DNA of 64,000 bases, taken from the NCBI GenBank assembly GCA_024036415.1, contig JAMWET010003060.1, positions 51,001 to 115,000 on the forward strand, given 5' to 3'. A program made the position numbers and the translations under genes. Under the pieces are notes generated by a model, which was not told where the DNA came from, ran no database searches, and saw only the letters and a program-made list of their open reading frames with translations. The DNA comes from Prochilodus magdalenae (lineage: Eukaryota; Chordata; Actinopteri; Characiformes; Prochilodontidae). Below, one piece after another: positions 11,570 through 22,959 of this stretch (positions are counted from its first letter, which is position 1; each line of letters begins with the position of its first letter).

Positions 11570-12430
11570 CAGCACCAATATCTCTTCGTTTCCTTCCAAT
11601 GTTATCCTGAATCCTCGTTCAAATTGCATCCAGGTCACTCTGCACATCGTACCAGGGATCACCCGAATCAACCTTCCCTCAGTTCCTCAGGTCTTGTTGA
11701 GGCCTAATTGTGGATTCTGGTGCAGCATTGCAACAGCTCTGGGTGTTTCGCCATCAGCCAGTATCTGATTTCAAGGTTAGATATCCTACAACTGTTAACA
11801 TGACAGTAAATATTTGTTAGTTGCTCAAGAAGGATTGTAGTTATACACGGTTTCAATCGACTACTGTAAAATGGGCACAGCATTTTATAGGGGTTACATT
11901 TGAATGGTTTTGAATCCCAGAGTCTGGATTTGGAAGCTAACAGGTTTCAGACCAGAAGGATACCATGCAGCATCACAGACTCAAACCTGAGCACAGGCTA
12001 AGGAGAGCTCTCCTTAAGTAAGCCTCACACTGGTGGTAGCGTCTTGGCAGTGACAGGGAACGATCTAGTACTGCATTCTACTACTGTCTTGTTGGTTGCT
12101 TTGTGTACCTCTTGGCCAGCAACACAACATCGAGTTGCTACCCCTTGACAAATGGTGTGCATGACAACATAGATATATACATACACAAGACTTCCTTTAG
12201 AATTAGACTCTGACACTATAGAGTTATATGCTCAAGTTGAGACACTGGTGAGATTACTCTAGCCAAAGGCTGATATACATGGCATGGATAATTTTGTCTT
12301 GCAAGCTGAGGGTGCAGAGAGGTAAATATAAAAAGTATATGACTCAGTTTAAACTTCATGTTGACAAATAGAGGAAGGAAGTGATGTTTATAAACTCAAG
12401 AGAAACGTTAAGAAAGCACACTGATCTTAC
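11570..12430. repeat. Recurrent spacer block, copy 3
   Basis: Homologous to 8560-9330 and 27420-28330. A plus-strand frame shared with 27.4 kb reads through VTLHIVPGITR and LPSVPQV, which may hint at a former exon, but it is open in only some copies. Confidence 0.6.
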
Positions 12431-12835
12431 AACAGTGAAATTAAACAGCCTTGTCTCCTGCCTAACCTCAAATCTAAAGTGTTGTACCACTGTCAGAAGG
12501 AAAAAAGGCAAATCAATAAGCCTTAATTAAACCTGGTCAGGTAAGATAGCTGTATACGCTGTCCATCTGTGACTCTAATGAAGACACTCTGAGATGGGTC
12601 AACTAAGTACAGGAGTGGCTACAATATGACATTTGCTAATTTGGGCTGTGCCGTCAACATGGTGGTAGTATGAGGGAAGATTGAATGAGCTGGAGGAGAG
12701 CTGTGAGAAGATGAGTTAAAGATCTGGATCTGCCTGTAGCTAGAAGACCAGACACCCTCTTGTAACTGCAGTTAGATTGTCAAATGACTAAGGACCAGGA
12801 AGGAGATGGGGTGGTGGGGGTTGTGAGAAACTGTC

Positions 12836-13615
12836 TTGTGTAAGATCGCAGAAGATGTGAATGTCGGAGGGTCTGCGGTGGAAGTGGTCTCCAGCTACAG
12901 GTACTTGGGTGTTCACCTGAGCAACAACCTCACCTGGAGCAACAACACTTCCAGCCTGGTCAGGAAGGCACATCAGCGGCTCTACTTCCTCAGGCGGTTG
13001 AGGCGAGCTGGGCTCGGGAGCTCAGTCCTCACCTCCTTCTACAGATGTGTGCTGGAGAGCGTCCTATGCTCCAGCATCAACGTGTGGCCTGGAAGCTGCT
13101 CTGCTGCAGACAGGAAAGCTCTGCAGAGGGTGGTGAAGGCTGCACAGAGGTCTGTCAGAGTCAGCCTCCCCACCACCACGGACATATACACCTCCAGATG
13201 CAGGAAGAGGGCCATCTGCATCATGAAGGACCCCACTCATCCAGCACACTCTCTTTTTGTCCCGCTCCCCTCAGGCAGGAGGCTGCGGAGCATTAAGTGT
13301 AAAACGAACAGACTGAGGAACAGCTTCATTCCGGAAGCTGCAAGACTTCTAAACACCACTTAGTGGAACCACTGCATCGACACTTTGACGACACTAGTCA
13401 CTTTAAATACACTCTGCTTTACCTTCTCCATTTCCTGCTGCTCTTTCTCTCTGTATTTTTTTTTCTTTTTACATATATTTTTATATATTTATGTATATTT
13501 TATTTATTTAAGTACTGCTGTCTGGGTAAAACTGGGTCCTTGGGTACCACAATTTCGTTCCACCCCATGTACCACATGTGATGTGAATGACAAAGTCTCC
13601 TTGAATATGTAGGAT
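12836..13615 (+). mobile_element. L2-type LINE 3' end (ORF2 C-terminus and 3'UTR)
   Basis: A 175-codon open frame ends with the C-terminal part of a non-LTR ORF2: YLGVHLSNNLTW, LVRKAHQRLYFLRRLRRAG, LTSFYRCVLESVL, a DIYTSR segment, DPTHPAHSLF, LPSGRR and a final ARLLN, stop at 13363. The 3' part has 'accacaatttcgttcc' followed by a short tail, as expected of L2 elements. It is less decayed than the LINE pieces in the spacer units and lacks the endonuclease and palm domains, so it is a 5'-truncated insertion. Confidence 0.88.
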
Positions 13616-13675
13616 ACTTTAGTTTATACTTAATCTTTAGTCAATTAAACATCATAGAAAGCATTACAACCCTCA

Positions 13676-14010
13676 GTGGACAGTGCAGTGCCATGGACCT
13701 CAATTGCCAACGAGGCACTGTGCAGGCTGCTGTTGGTTCCATACTGGCGCCGGGGGAGTTCTAGCTCCATGGGTTTTAGCACATCATTGACCGGCACCTG
13801 CTACGTTTCACTGCTTGGTGAGCATTTGCAGCCCTACATGGACTTCATGTCCCCCCACCATGATAAGGTGTTCCAGCAGGTTAATGCACCGTACCATTGT
13901 GCCCTAGTTGTCAAGGACTGGTTTGAGAAGCATTCTGGAATATTCCAATGAATGATCTGGTCTGCTGGTTGCAAGCGATGACTCTCCACCACCATGCCTG
14001 ATTAAACTGT
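13676..14010 (+). mobile_element. Degenerate Tc1/mariner-type transposase fragment, upstream of gene B
   Basis: The frame holds HLQPYMDFMSPHHDKVFQQ followed by NAPYH and VVKDWFEKHSG, which corresponds to the second catalytic Asp region (FQQDNAPCH) of a Tc1-type transposase; here the Asp is replaced by Val. A paralogous copy lies at 28640-28940 in front of gene C, so it was duplicated with the gene. Confidence 0.75.
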
Positions 14011-14300
14011 GATCATTCAAATGGCTGACCAGTGTTCAACCTGAACCAAATGACAACATCTTACAACTCATACAGATGTGGGCATTCTTAAGCTATCAGC
14101 CGTTGACATACTGATATCACATGACTTTTGGTCTATTGATATATATACTGCATCAGTTTTAATCGGCTAATTTCAATCAGCTGCATGAATTATGTGGATA
14201 TTACAGGCTGGGAGTGCAGAAACAGCCTATCATGTCAAGCTCTCCTAATTTGGTATTTGTTCAGTAGTGCTGCTGGGAGTGTCTTTGTGCATCAGTGTCT

Positions 14301-14340
14301 GACACAGGGGTGACATCACACATTTTATTTAAGATAAGCA
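14301..14340 (+). promoter_or_regulatory. Candidate core promoter of gene B
   Basis: The block 'ggggtgacatcacac' followed closely by a TATA-like 'tttatttaag' lies about 120 bp before the start codon. The same order is kept in front of gene C (29245-29280) and at the relict site near 25.44 kb. The 5'UTR that follows is also conserved between copies. Function is inferred only from position and conservation. Confidence 0.45.
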
Positions 14341-14453
14341 GCAAGAAACCTGGAGGTAGAGGAAACGACTACAGCAGTGAGAAGACGAAGCAGTAACAGA
14401 AGGTCAGGAAGGTCACTCTGGAAAGGTGGATCTGAATTTCTCTCAACATCACG

Positions 14454-17291
14454 ATGCTGATCCTCTTGATCTCCACCCTCTACCTGATCTCAGGTCAGAT
14501 ATTCAGTTATAATCAACTCTAATAGGACAGCAGGTGCAGTTCTGTACTATGGTCTGTTCCTCTGTTGGAACTGTAGTCTCTCTGTGCTACAGTTATGTTT
14601 GTACTGCTGGAGTGTGAGTGTACAGAGGACTCAGTGAGCTTCTCGCAGTGTGAGGTGTTTCTGTTCTGGTCCACAGGCCCAGCCTGCGGCTCCGATGTGG
14701 TTGGCTATTCTGAAGGAAGTGTCATTTTATTCCCTGGTCTGCAGTGGGGTTTAAACCATACCAGATATGTCTGTAAGGTGGAACAAAGTGGCTGCATAAA
14801 TCTAATAAAGGATCAGACGAATAGGAATGAGGTTAATCCTGGTAGATTCATAATGTATTCAAATGCAGATGGAAACTTTACAATGTTGATCAGAGAGCTG
14901 AACCCACAGGATTCTGCCATGTACAGATTTGGTGTTGGGACTGAAAGCTATAAGGATGTTGAGCTGACTGTTCAGACTGGTGAGACATTTTAACCAGTTT
15001 GTTTATAAATCGTTTATATTAGTAATCAGCTGATTACTGAACTGTAGGTTGTGTGTCTTTGTATGATGGACAGATTCTTGTTGTGGGATAATTGAGAAAA
15101 TCAATGCTTATCTGGGAGAGACGGCCACCTTCACATGTAACTACCCAGATGAGTTCAAGACTAACTACAAATACGTAATCAACCTCAACAACCAAACTAC
15201 AGTTAAAGAGATTATTCACACTGGAAAAGATTCTCAGGTAGAGCAGAAAGACAGATACTCCATCTTTGATGACAGAAGATCTAAAGTCTTCAGTGTGAAC
15301 ATCAGTGGTGTGAGAGAAGATGATGGAGGAGTGTATCTGTGTGGAGTGTGGAAGAAAGACAAGTCAGTGGGTTATTACCCCTACTTCAAAGAGATTCAGC
15401 TACAGGTTACAGGTGAGCTACGTTATTATATCTGGTTAATTTTACTGCATAAAATTCTGAAAATGAATGTATACACATACATGACCGCAGAGCTGACCCT
15501 CAAGTTGTACTGTCAGATTAAATATTGCACAGCATGAAACGTGTAGAAACTTCTGCATGAAACTTCTGTTCTCTGTGGTCTAACTTCACTAATAACACTA
15601 ACTAGACTAATAACACACTAACAGCTGTACTGTTCATGTCTTTTTTTGAGGAGGGTGAATAAAGTCTGATCCACTACAGGATTAATAAAATCCTAACCCA
15701 TGTTGAAAACATCAGAATCAAACACCATATTCAGATGTACACGCCCGTCCGAGAACTCAGATCCTCAAACCCTCTCGTGATTTAACCAGAGGTGTTCTGT
15801 TCAGGTCTGTCCAGCCCGGCTCTCGTTGGTCATCTGTATTTTTTTTTTTTGCATGCTGTCAACCTCACATTTCACACCAGGGAACTGGTGTACGCCTACA
15901 GGATACCGAGTCAGCTACCTCACGCTTACAATACAGTGAGAGTCAAACATAACCGAGTCTAACCTCATGTCTAAAACATCAGAATCATGAACGCTCCAAG
16001 CTAAAAGATCCAGAGTCATTTACCTCACACTACAGGATACCGAGTCATCAGCCCCACGCTACAGTATACCGAGTTGTTTACCCCATGCTACAGGATACCG
16101 AATCATATACCCCACGCTACAGGATGAGAGAACATCATAGGGTTTGAAGACGCTTTGCTGCCTCAGGGTTTAGACACTTGTTTAGTTAGATGGTGATTAT
16201 TTAAAAAATGTGGCATCCTATATTAAGTTTAAATCATAAAATTAATATATAGAACAAGACTTTACTACCAAATACTACCAATGTGAACATTCCCACCAGA
16301 AGAGAGAGAGTGAGAGAGACAGAGAGGGGACCCCATGCCAAAAACCCCCTCACCAACTCCTGGAATAGAATTAAATGCACATCCACTACACTGATGGGCC
16401 TCATGGGGTTCAGTAATAAAACCGAATGGTCATATTTAGTATATTAAGTTCTATATACACCATTTCATGCTTAAATGATTTCCTGCATAGTGAAATTGCT
16501 TTTCAGTTTGGTAGAGAATGGAGAACCATATACACCTTCTCCATCTGAGAGCACAGCTGTCAGTAGATCATGTCTGTTTGTAACACATCATAAAAGTTTA
16601 AATTAACACGTGTTTATTGTTTAACACACAAAAGAAAAACCATCTGCACTCCCAGACCTAACTACAGCTACAACCCACCAGACCACGTCAGCATCACCAA
16701 CAGCAGTCCCATTTGCTGATGGACATTTCAGTAAGTTCACAGTCATTACCCATAATTCCATCTTTCATTATATATTCATGTTAAATGTGTTCAGGCTGGA
16801 GTTGATTTAGAGCCCAACGAGGAACTGAAGCTGATGTGGAGCTGGAGGGTTCTTGGTTTGGTGTGTACTAGGATACTGCAGGTTCTAATGGTCTTACTTG
16901 GGAACATGGGAACACAAAAGTATTTGAATCCAGCAGAAACTGACCAGGGGCAGTACATTTCAGTGACCCTACTGTGAATAATTGAATTCTGAACTGACTG
17001 TAATACTGGACATGGTCCCGTCTCTGTGTCTCTCATCTGCAGGTTTCTCCGTCATCATCTCTGTATGTGTCTGTGGGGCTCTGCTGCTGATTGGAGGAGC
17101 AGCACTGATCATCTACAAACTGAGGAACCACATGAAACAGGGTATGTAAATTAGTCTTTAGTCCTTTAGTCACTCATTTAAAGCTAATGCTAAAGGCTCC
17201 CTCTAGTGGACAGTGATGGACAATACACAAAAGAAACTATATTGATATTTTTTTGGCATCAATTTTCACAGACTCAGTCGAGACCCACTAG
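14454..17291 (+). CDS. Gene B: CD300/pIgR-like receptor, tail-less through a nonsense codon
   Basis: Exons: signal 14454-14493, D1 14677-14979, D2 15074-15412, stalk 16656-16730, TM 17043-17141, linker 17272-17291. All junctions are phase 1, giving 291 aa. The start follows a conserved 5'UTR and gives a hydrophobic leader ([13 protein letters not shown]). D1 keeps the CD300-type C-C' cysteine pair (YVCK then SGC) but has lost the canonical pair: the B strand reads SVILFP and the F strand YRFGVG. D2 has the canonical pair (FTCNYP, YLCGVW). The stalk is Thr-rich. The TM has no charged residue. In the linker exon CAG has become TAG (17289-17291) relative to genes A and C, so the predicted protein has almost no cytoplasmic tail. 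Skipping the linker would break phase. It may be a membrane decoy or a decaying gene. Confidence 0.8.
15888..16130. repeat. 29-bp minisatellite in a gene B intron
   Basis: Same unit family as at 1-340, interrupted by unrelated bases, between the D2 and stalk exons. Gene C lacks it and has transposon insertions in that intron instead. Confidence 0.75.
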
Positions 17292-17422
17292 AGAACAGCC
17301 AAACAGAACACAGTGAGTGAAAATAATCTCAGTTCCTGATTAAAGAAACCAGAATGACCGTCTGATCTAAAATCCTTAATATGTGAACTGTTTCTCCATC
17401 AAGTGTCCTCCTCTGATTTCAG

Positions 17423-17788
17423 GACGATGATGATGATGATGATGTTTATGAAAATATTCAACATGGAAATCAATACAACCTCAACATGGGTCCCATCCAC
17501 AACAGACCTGATGCCAACCCTAACAGATCAGACTTAGTCCACGAGGACTTTGATTCAAACACCAACCAATCAGATTCTGAATATGAAAAGATTGTTGTTG
17601 ACCCCAACCAATCACATCCTGTCTGGGGTTACAACAGCAGGATAGACATTATGAATATTTCAGCTGGAGAGTTAAATACATATCCAGTGTGTGAAATAGA
17701 GGACATCCTGTTTATTATTATGATGTCATGCTGTCTGTTAGGTAAACATAGATGCTCAAATATAAATTCAGGCAAAGGGCATAGTTAG
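17423..17788 (+). pseudogene. Decayed tail exon of gene B
   Basis: Homologue of the tail exons of A (1360-1596) and C (34665-34904). It keeps the Asp run, VYENI and SEYEKI, but a deletion of about 187 bp relative to gene A (between its bases 1552 and 1740, with a 'tg' at both breakpoints) removed the second YEKI motif, the stop codon and the start of the 3'UTR. The frame now runs into former 3'UTR to a stop at 17786-17788. Because the linker exon already has a stop, this exon is probably untranslated. Confidence 0.8.
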
Positions 17789-18414
17789 CACCTTCACCCA
17801 CAATCTACAAGCTTCTGTCTATTGTGTTCTCAATTAACCTAAAGATCCAGCACTGGTTTGCCTCAGGGTGGCGCTGTAGCAAACTGCTTTACACAGTTGG
17901 TCCTCTATAGTCTAGCAACAGTAACTACTGATCCTTTGAAAAACATTCCAGTAGCCTATGCTGTGGCATGTCTGGAAATCTGATAATTATTTATTGAATT
18001 ATAATTATAGTAATGAGTGAATTATTATTCATTTCTCCAACTGGAGACAGATCTCAGTGTGTGGGAGATCTACCAAACTAGCCAGGAGCACTTCCAGAAG
18101 AAGAACTTTAACATTCTTCTGCTATTTCTCTGCAATTGAAGCTAGCATCAGTGCAACTGTGGCGCATGGACCCCCTAAACACCAGGGGGTATATTTCACA
18201 TACTGTGCATATCCATATTATTGCTAATTAGTAGAGCATTATTGCTTGATTGATCAAGATTTATTTTAGATTTCTAAAGGCATTTTCATTTAATAGAACA
18301 CATATCTTAATTCTTAGCATCCTGTAATTATCTCAAAGCTAGCAAAAAACCTGAGCTCTGTTTTTCTGTGTCATCTTCAGTTATTTCATCATGTATTTTG
18401 TGAATTTAACTCTC

Positions 18415-18420
18415 AATAAA
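18415..18420 (+). terminator. Poly(A) signal of gene B
   Basis: AATAAA in the conserved 3'UTR context 'tttaactctcaataaacat', the same as after gene A. Confidence 0.7.
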
Positions 18421-18659
18421 CATATAACTGAATTAATTACGTTTTGAAGTTTTTTTGTTTTTTTTTTAAGTTGCCCCTGTCACCGACACACCTCTTTGGT
18501 TATAGTGTTCTTCAGGGTTTTGGTTATAGTGTTCTAGTTTGGACTAAGCTTGTATACTAGCAAGGCTTTAGAATGGGCTACCACAATGTGGTCAAAGGCT
18601 GAACTGAATTCATTAGAGCAGTTTTTTGGACCACACTCATGAGGGCTGAGCCCAGTGGG

Positions 18660-19480
18660 AACTACTTATGAAGCTTCACCGAGGTAAGGGCTTTGTAGAA
18701 GACTATGCTTTAGAATTATAATTACATGTATTGCTAGGGTGTTGAATGAGCCAGCATCATCCGCTGCTTTCATAACGGACCCAATTCTAAAACCCTGGCT
18801 GAACTTACTTGTAAGGATGATGTCGTTGGAGGGGTTCATTAATCCGTCTTGATCAGTTAAAACACACCATGTCTCCTGAGAACCCCCTGTGGATGTCGAT
18901 CGATGCTGTTTATATGCTCCTGAACTCCAGAAGGAGATGGGCTTCTCCCAAATATCCGATTTGGATTGTGCTTTCACCAACCTCATCCCCATCACCCTGC
19001 ACCTCATCGCAGGGGTCACATTAGGCAATGTTCCCTCAGTTCCTCTACATGTCCCCATAAAGGGCTTGAGGGGAACCCACATGCAGAGCAGAGTAGAATA
19101 AGGCTTTTGTTATTTATTTATTTATTTGTTATTTTATTTCAGTCAAAAGACTCAAAATTTGATTTGGGAAGCAAAGGCACATCAAATGTGTGACTTGAGA
19201 AAAGTGTTTTACCCAAGTCTCCGATCAGAAGAAGACATTGCAGCCTCACAGACTCAAGCCTGAACACAGGTGGTGGTGTCCTGTCAGTGATTGTCTAGAA
19301 AGCCACTCTCTGCCTCCCTCTGGTGGAAAGGAGTGGTCTAGCACTGCCTTCCACCACTGGTTGGCTGTGCCTCTCTGACAGCAAAACCACATCAAGTTGT
19401 TGCCCCCTGACAAGTAACATGCATGACCATGTACATTAATCTCTACACACGCCTTACATTAGAATTATTCTAGCCTAAGG
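18660..19480. repeat. Recurrent spacer block, copy 4
   Basis: Closest to copy 1 (2716-3440). Contains 'actccagaaggagatgggct', 'accctgcacctcatcgcagg' and 'acatgcagagcagagtagaa'. A 70-codon plus-strand frame with PITLHLIAGVT and NVPSVPL shows partial protein-level likeness to the 27.4 kb copy. Confidence 0.6.
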
Positions 19481-19489
19481 CTGATGTTG

Positions 19490-20832
19490 AATTAAAAGTT
19501 GAATTATTTCAGTAATTCCATTCAAAAAGTGAAACTTGTATATTATATTCATTCATTACACACAGATTTTTTTAAATTTTGGTGATTATAACTGACAACT
19601 AATGAAAACCCCAAATTCAGTATCTCAGAAAATTAGAATATCACTTAAGACCAATAGACAAAAGAACTTTTAGATATGTTGGCCAACTGGAAAGTATGAG
19701 CATGTATAGCACTCAATACTTAGTTGGGGCTCCTTTTGCCTGGATTACTGCAGAAATGCATCGTGGCATGTCGATCAGTCGATCAGTCTGTTACACTACT
19801 CAGGTGTTATGAGAGCCCAGGTTGTTCTGATAGTGGCCTTCAGCTCTTCTGCGCCAAGTCCTGTTGGAAAATGAAATCTGTATCTCCATAAAGTTGGTCA
19901 GCAGCAAGAGGTACTCTAAAACAGCTGCGTTGACCTTGGACCTAAGGAAACACAGTGGACCAACACCAGCAGATGACATGGCACCCTGAACCATCTCTGA
20001 CTGTGGAAACTTTACACTGGACCTCAAGCAGCGTGCAGTCTGTGCCTCTCCTCTCTTCCTCCAGACTCTGGGAGCTTGATTTCCAAAGGAAATGCTAAAT
20101 TTACTTTCATCAGAGAACAGAACTCTGGACCACTAAGCAGCAGTCCAGTCCTGTTTGTCTTTAGCCCAGGTGAGACACTTCTGACGCTGTCTCTTGTTCA
20201 AGAGTGGCTTGACACAAGGACTGCGACAGCTGAAACCCATGTCCTGCATACGTCTGTGCGTGGTGGTTCTTGAAGCACTGACTCCAGCTGCAGTCCACTC
20301 TGTGAATCTCCACCACATTTTTGAATGGGTTTGGTTCCACACTCCACTCCACTTTTCTATACCACATCTTTTACCTCCCTCCGCCTCTATATTAATGTGC
20401 TTGGACACAGAGCTCTGTGAACAGCCAGCCTCTCTAGCAATGACCTTTTGTGTCTTGCCCTCTTTGTGCAAGGTGTCAGTGGTCACCTTTTGGACTACTG
20501 TCAAGTCAGCAGTCTTCCCCGTGATTGTGTAGCCTACAGAACTAGACTGAGAGACCATGTAAAGGCCTTTGCAGGTGTTTTGAGTTAATTAGCTGATTAG
20601 AGTGTGGCACCAGGTGTCTTCAATATTGAACCTTTTCACAATATTCTAATTTTCTGAGATACTGAATTTGGGGTTTTCATTACTTGTCAGTTATAATCAT
20701 CAAAACACTTGAAATATATCAGTCTGTGTGTAATGAATGAATATAATATACAAGTTTCACTTTTTAAATGGAATTACTGAAATAAAATCAACCTTTTCAT
20801 AATATTCTAATTTTATGAACAGCACCTGTATA
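19490..20832 (-). mobile_element. Tc1-type transposon with a truncated left end
   Basis: The right end has a full inverted repeat ending 'acagcacctgta'. Its complement is found at the left from 'tttcagtaattcc' onward ('gtgaaacttgtatatta'), but about 35 bp of the outer left repeat are missing. Minus-strand frames (20133-20558) encode the N-terminal helix-turn-helix region of a Tc1-type transposase (CSQSSVSKH, then GFSCRSPCVKPLLNKRQRQK). The rest is frameshifted, so the element cannot move by itself. Confidence 0.85.
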
Positions 20833-21999
20833 TAGCTTAAGAAAGAAGTGTTTGTGATCAATCAGAGCTAACTTACATCTGGCAACCCTGAGAAAATACA
20901 ATTTACAGATCTCACAAGCTTTACTACACATTACGCTTAATTAACTTTATCTTTACAGCTGTTGAGCTTCACAAACCTCATTAACTTCACCAGTTACATA
21001 TTAAAAAATAACTTGGGCCAACTAACTCAAACACCACAACTGGCTTCACCATTAAAAACAGACCTGTTGAACTTGCTTTACTGGGCTGCTCGGTCAGTTA
21101 ACATTATTTACTCTACAAGTTAAATAACTTGAGCTACATTAGAAACATATAAGTACAAACCAGTAAAGGTTACCACTACTGCATTAACCTCCCACATTAA
21201 ACCAAAACACGGCATCTCAGAGCTAATCCAAACTCCCGCCGGAGCGCCATGTTAACGTGCTAAGCTAGCTACATTTAGCTAAGAAACATCGAATAAACTC
21301 GGTAAATACGCCTTTAAAACGGCCACCAAACGATACTTTACTCTCAAGAGTGTCTCTATGAACATTTCACAGTCTGTTTTATTCACTGTGTCGTACCTTA
21401 GAGGGAAGGATAAAGAGTATCTGCAGAAACAAACATGACGCTGAGTACTGCTCACAGCTGCACTACTTTAGGAGTGATGCAAGCCCAGCACGCGCTATAC
21501 CGGTCCCCTCGCTCAGTCCGAACCAATCGAATAGCGATTACGTAGGCTCAATAAATCGATAACCCAGTAATAGATCATGTACAGTGTGATATATTCAGAC
21601 ACACATCTCAAATATATAAGTCCAGGGCTTTTATTTATCACCCAACATAAGTTGTGGGGGAGCAAGCCCAACGTCTTTTAGCTTAGCTGAAACGACAACA
21701 CATGGAGGCGACTTCTTCTTTCTGTCTAACTCCACTGTACAATTCAATCACATAAGTAACAGTGCCCCCTAGTGGCTGAACTCTGCAAATCCAATATAAA
21801 CACATTCAGTTCTACTATACTACATCCAGAAATAAACTCTAACAGCAATATTAAAGTGGACATGCGTCACATGCGTCACACAAGTCTCCAGCTTCTGCTG
21901 TAAATCATTACGAAGGTCTAAATCATGGTCCATCTCACAACTCCAAGCCCTAAATGTTTCTAAAATGCTAACATAAGACTGTTTGCTGTCTGCTCTCAG
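20833..21999. other. Unassigned sequence, unique within the window
   Basis: This stretch has no counterpart in the gene A or gene C spacers. It includes a slightly CpG-richer portion (about 21210-21560, 'gctaagctagctac', 'cgcgctataccgg'). It looks like an insertion, perhaps a transposon end, but no open frame or clear terminal repeat was found. Confidence 0.4.
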
Positions 22000-22212
22000 G
22001 TTCCTCTCATGGCCCCTGCCTCTTTAGGCCCTGACGCCTCTGAGAAAGAAATTCACTCCCCTGAACAACCAGCTAAAGACCACCAACCCACCTACACCAC
22101 TGTGAGTTTCCAGAAGAACCCAGCTTCGCTCCATGATGCTACAGTAACTTTCAGTAAGGAGGAACCTGATACCTTGTACAGCTCTATCAAACCCAGCACA
22201 GGACTGGAATAG
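22000..22212 (+). CDS. Orphan or alternative terminal tail exon, downstream of gene B
   Basis: Acceptor (tgctctcag) followed by a 71-codon phase-0 frame with a stop at 22210-22212. It contains [14 protein letters not shown] and TLYSSI (ITSM-type). It is homologous to 5573-5818 and to the last exon of gene E, and it sits at the matching distance behind gene B. Since the gene B linker exon contains a stop, a read-through splice from gene B could not add this tail unless a different upstream exon were used. Confidence 0.6.
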   Translation, partial: VPLMAPASLGPDASEKEIHSPEQPAKDHQPTYTTVSFQKNPASLHDATVTFSKEEPDTLYSSIKPSTGLE

Positions 22213-22959
22213 CTTTAGCAGGATGCTGCCATGGTAACCACTCCAGACCTTTTATTTAATGAGTGTAAAAACACTGTTCCAAAACGTTCCAAACACCTCC
22301 CGGTATGTATACAGTACCTTCTCACTTCATCATTCCTGATGTGATGATACGTATACCTGCACACATCCACAAACACTCCGCCCACTCACACTGGAGTTAT
22401 AAGGGGTGTAGTTATGGATATCAGTCTTGTTTACTCTTCTTAACCGCATTGAACTGTTTAATTTTTAGTAACTTTACACTATTTCTATTTATTTCATATG
22501 GAATTTTGTGTTAATTTAGGCTAATATTCTATACTGTATGATCTGTGTGTTTAATCATGTACGTTCCGTTCTGGCCACTAGGTGGTGGTGGTGGCCAATT
22601 TCAGGTTTTCACATTGTCTTGTTCCATTAACCATGGAAAGATCGGTTCAGTGCCGCCCACTAGGGTGATATTACTTTTACACAACAGCATAAATACAATA
22701 TGATAAAATACAAGGATGTTCAGTACATACACATATTTAGCGCTTATATTGATCACAACTGACAATTCATCAGCCAATCAACAAGTTTATTAATAATAAA
22801 CAGTAAATTTAATAACTGGATAATTAAATCTGGATTAGAACATGGCTTAGCCAATTAGATCTTAGGATCAGAATTCTTTTATCAGAAGATATTTTAATAT
22901 TACTTCATAGTCAAGGCTCGTTATTATGACCGCTTCATACATTTAGCGACTGCAGCGTG
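22213..22959. other. Spacer, no gene seen
   Basis: Homologous to the sequence after the other orphan tail exon (5819-6500), including 'tctggccactaggtggtggt'. Nothing else recognised. Confidence 0.5.

Larger units (their letters stand above)
7000..12430. repeat. Two tandem spacer units (NLR scrap + LINE scrap + recurrent block)
   Basis: Unit 1 (about 7000-9330) and unit 2 (about 9380-12430) carry the same order of parts: NLR-LRR remnant, an unidentified stretch around 'cagacgttctgaccacctga', LINE reverse transcriptase fragment, recurrent block, and an end with 'gaggaaggaagtgatgttta'. A third unit lies at about 25575-28330 in front of gene C. Unit 2 keeps more of the LINE than unit 1. Confidence 0.75.

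Noticed and set aside
11148..11768. 206-codon plus-strand ORF
   Set aside because: It is a frame-shifted reading of a dead LINE fragment that runs into the recurrent spacer block; no conserved protein in that frame at the LINE part.
17486..17788. 100-codon ORF as a separate gene
   Set aside because: Most of it is the gene B tail exon joined to former 3'UTR by a deletion; the linker stop makes translation unlikely.
20194..20532. 112-codon plus-strand ORF
   Set aside because: Shadow frame of the minus-strand Tc1 transposase.
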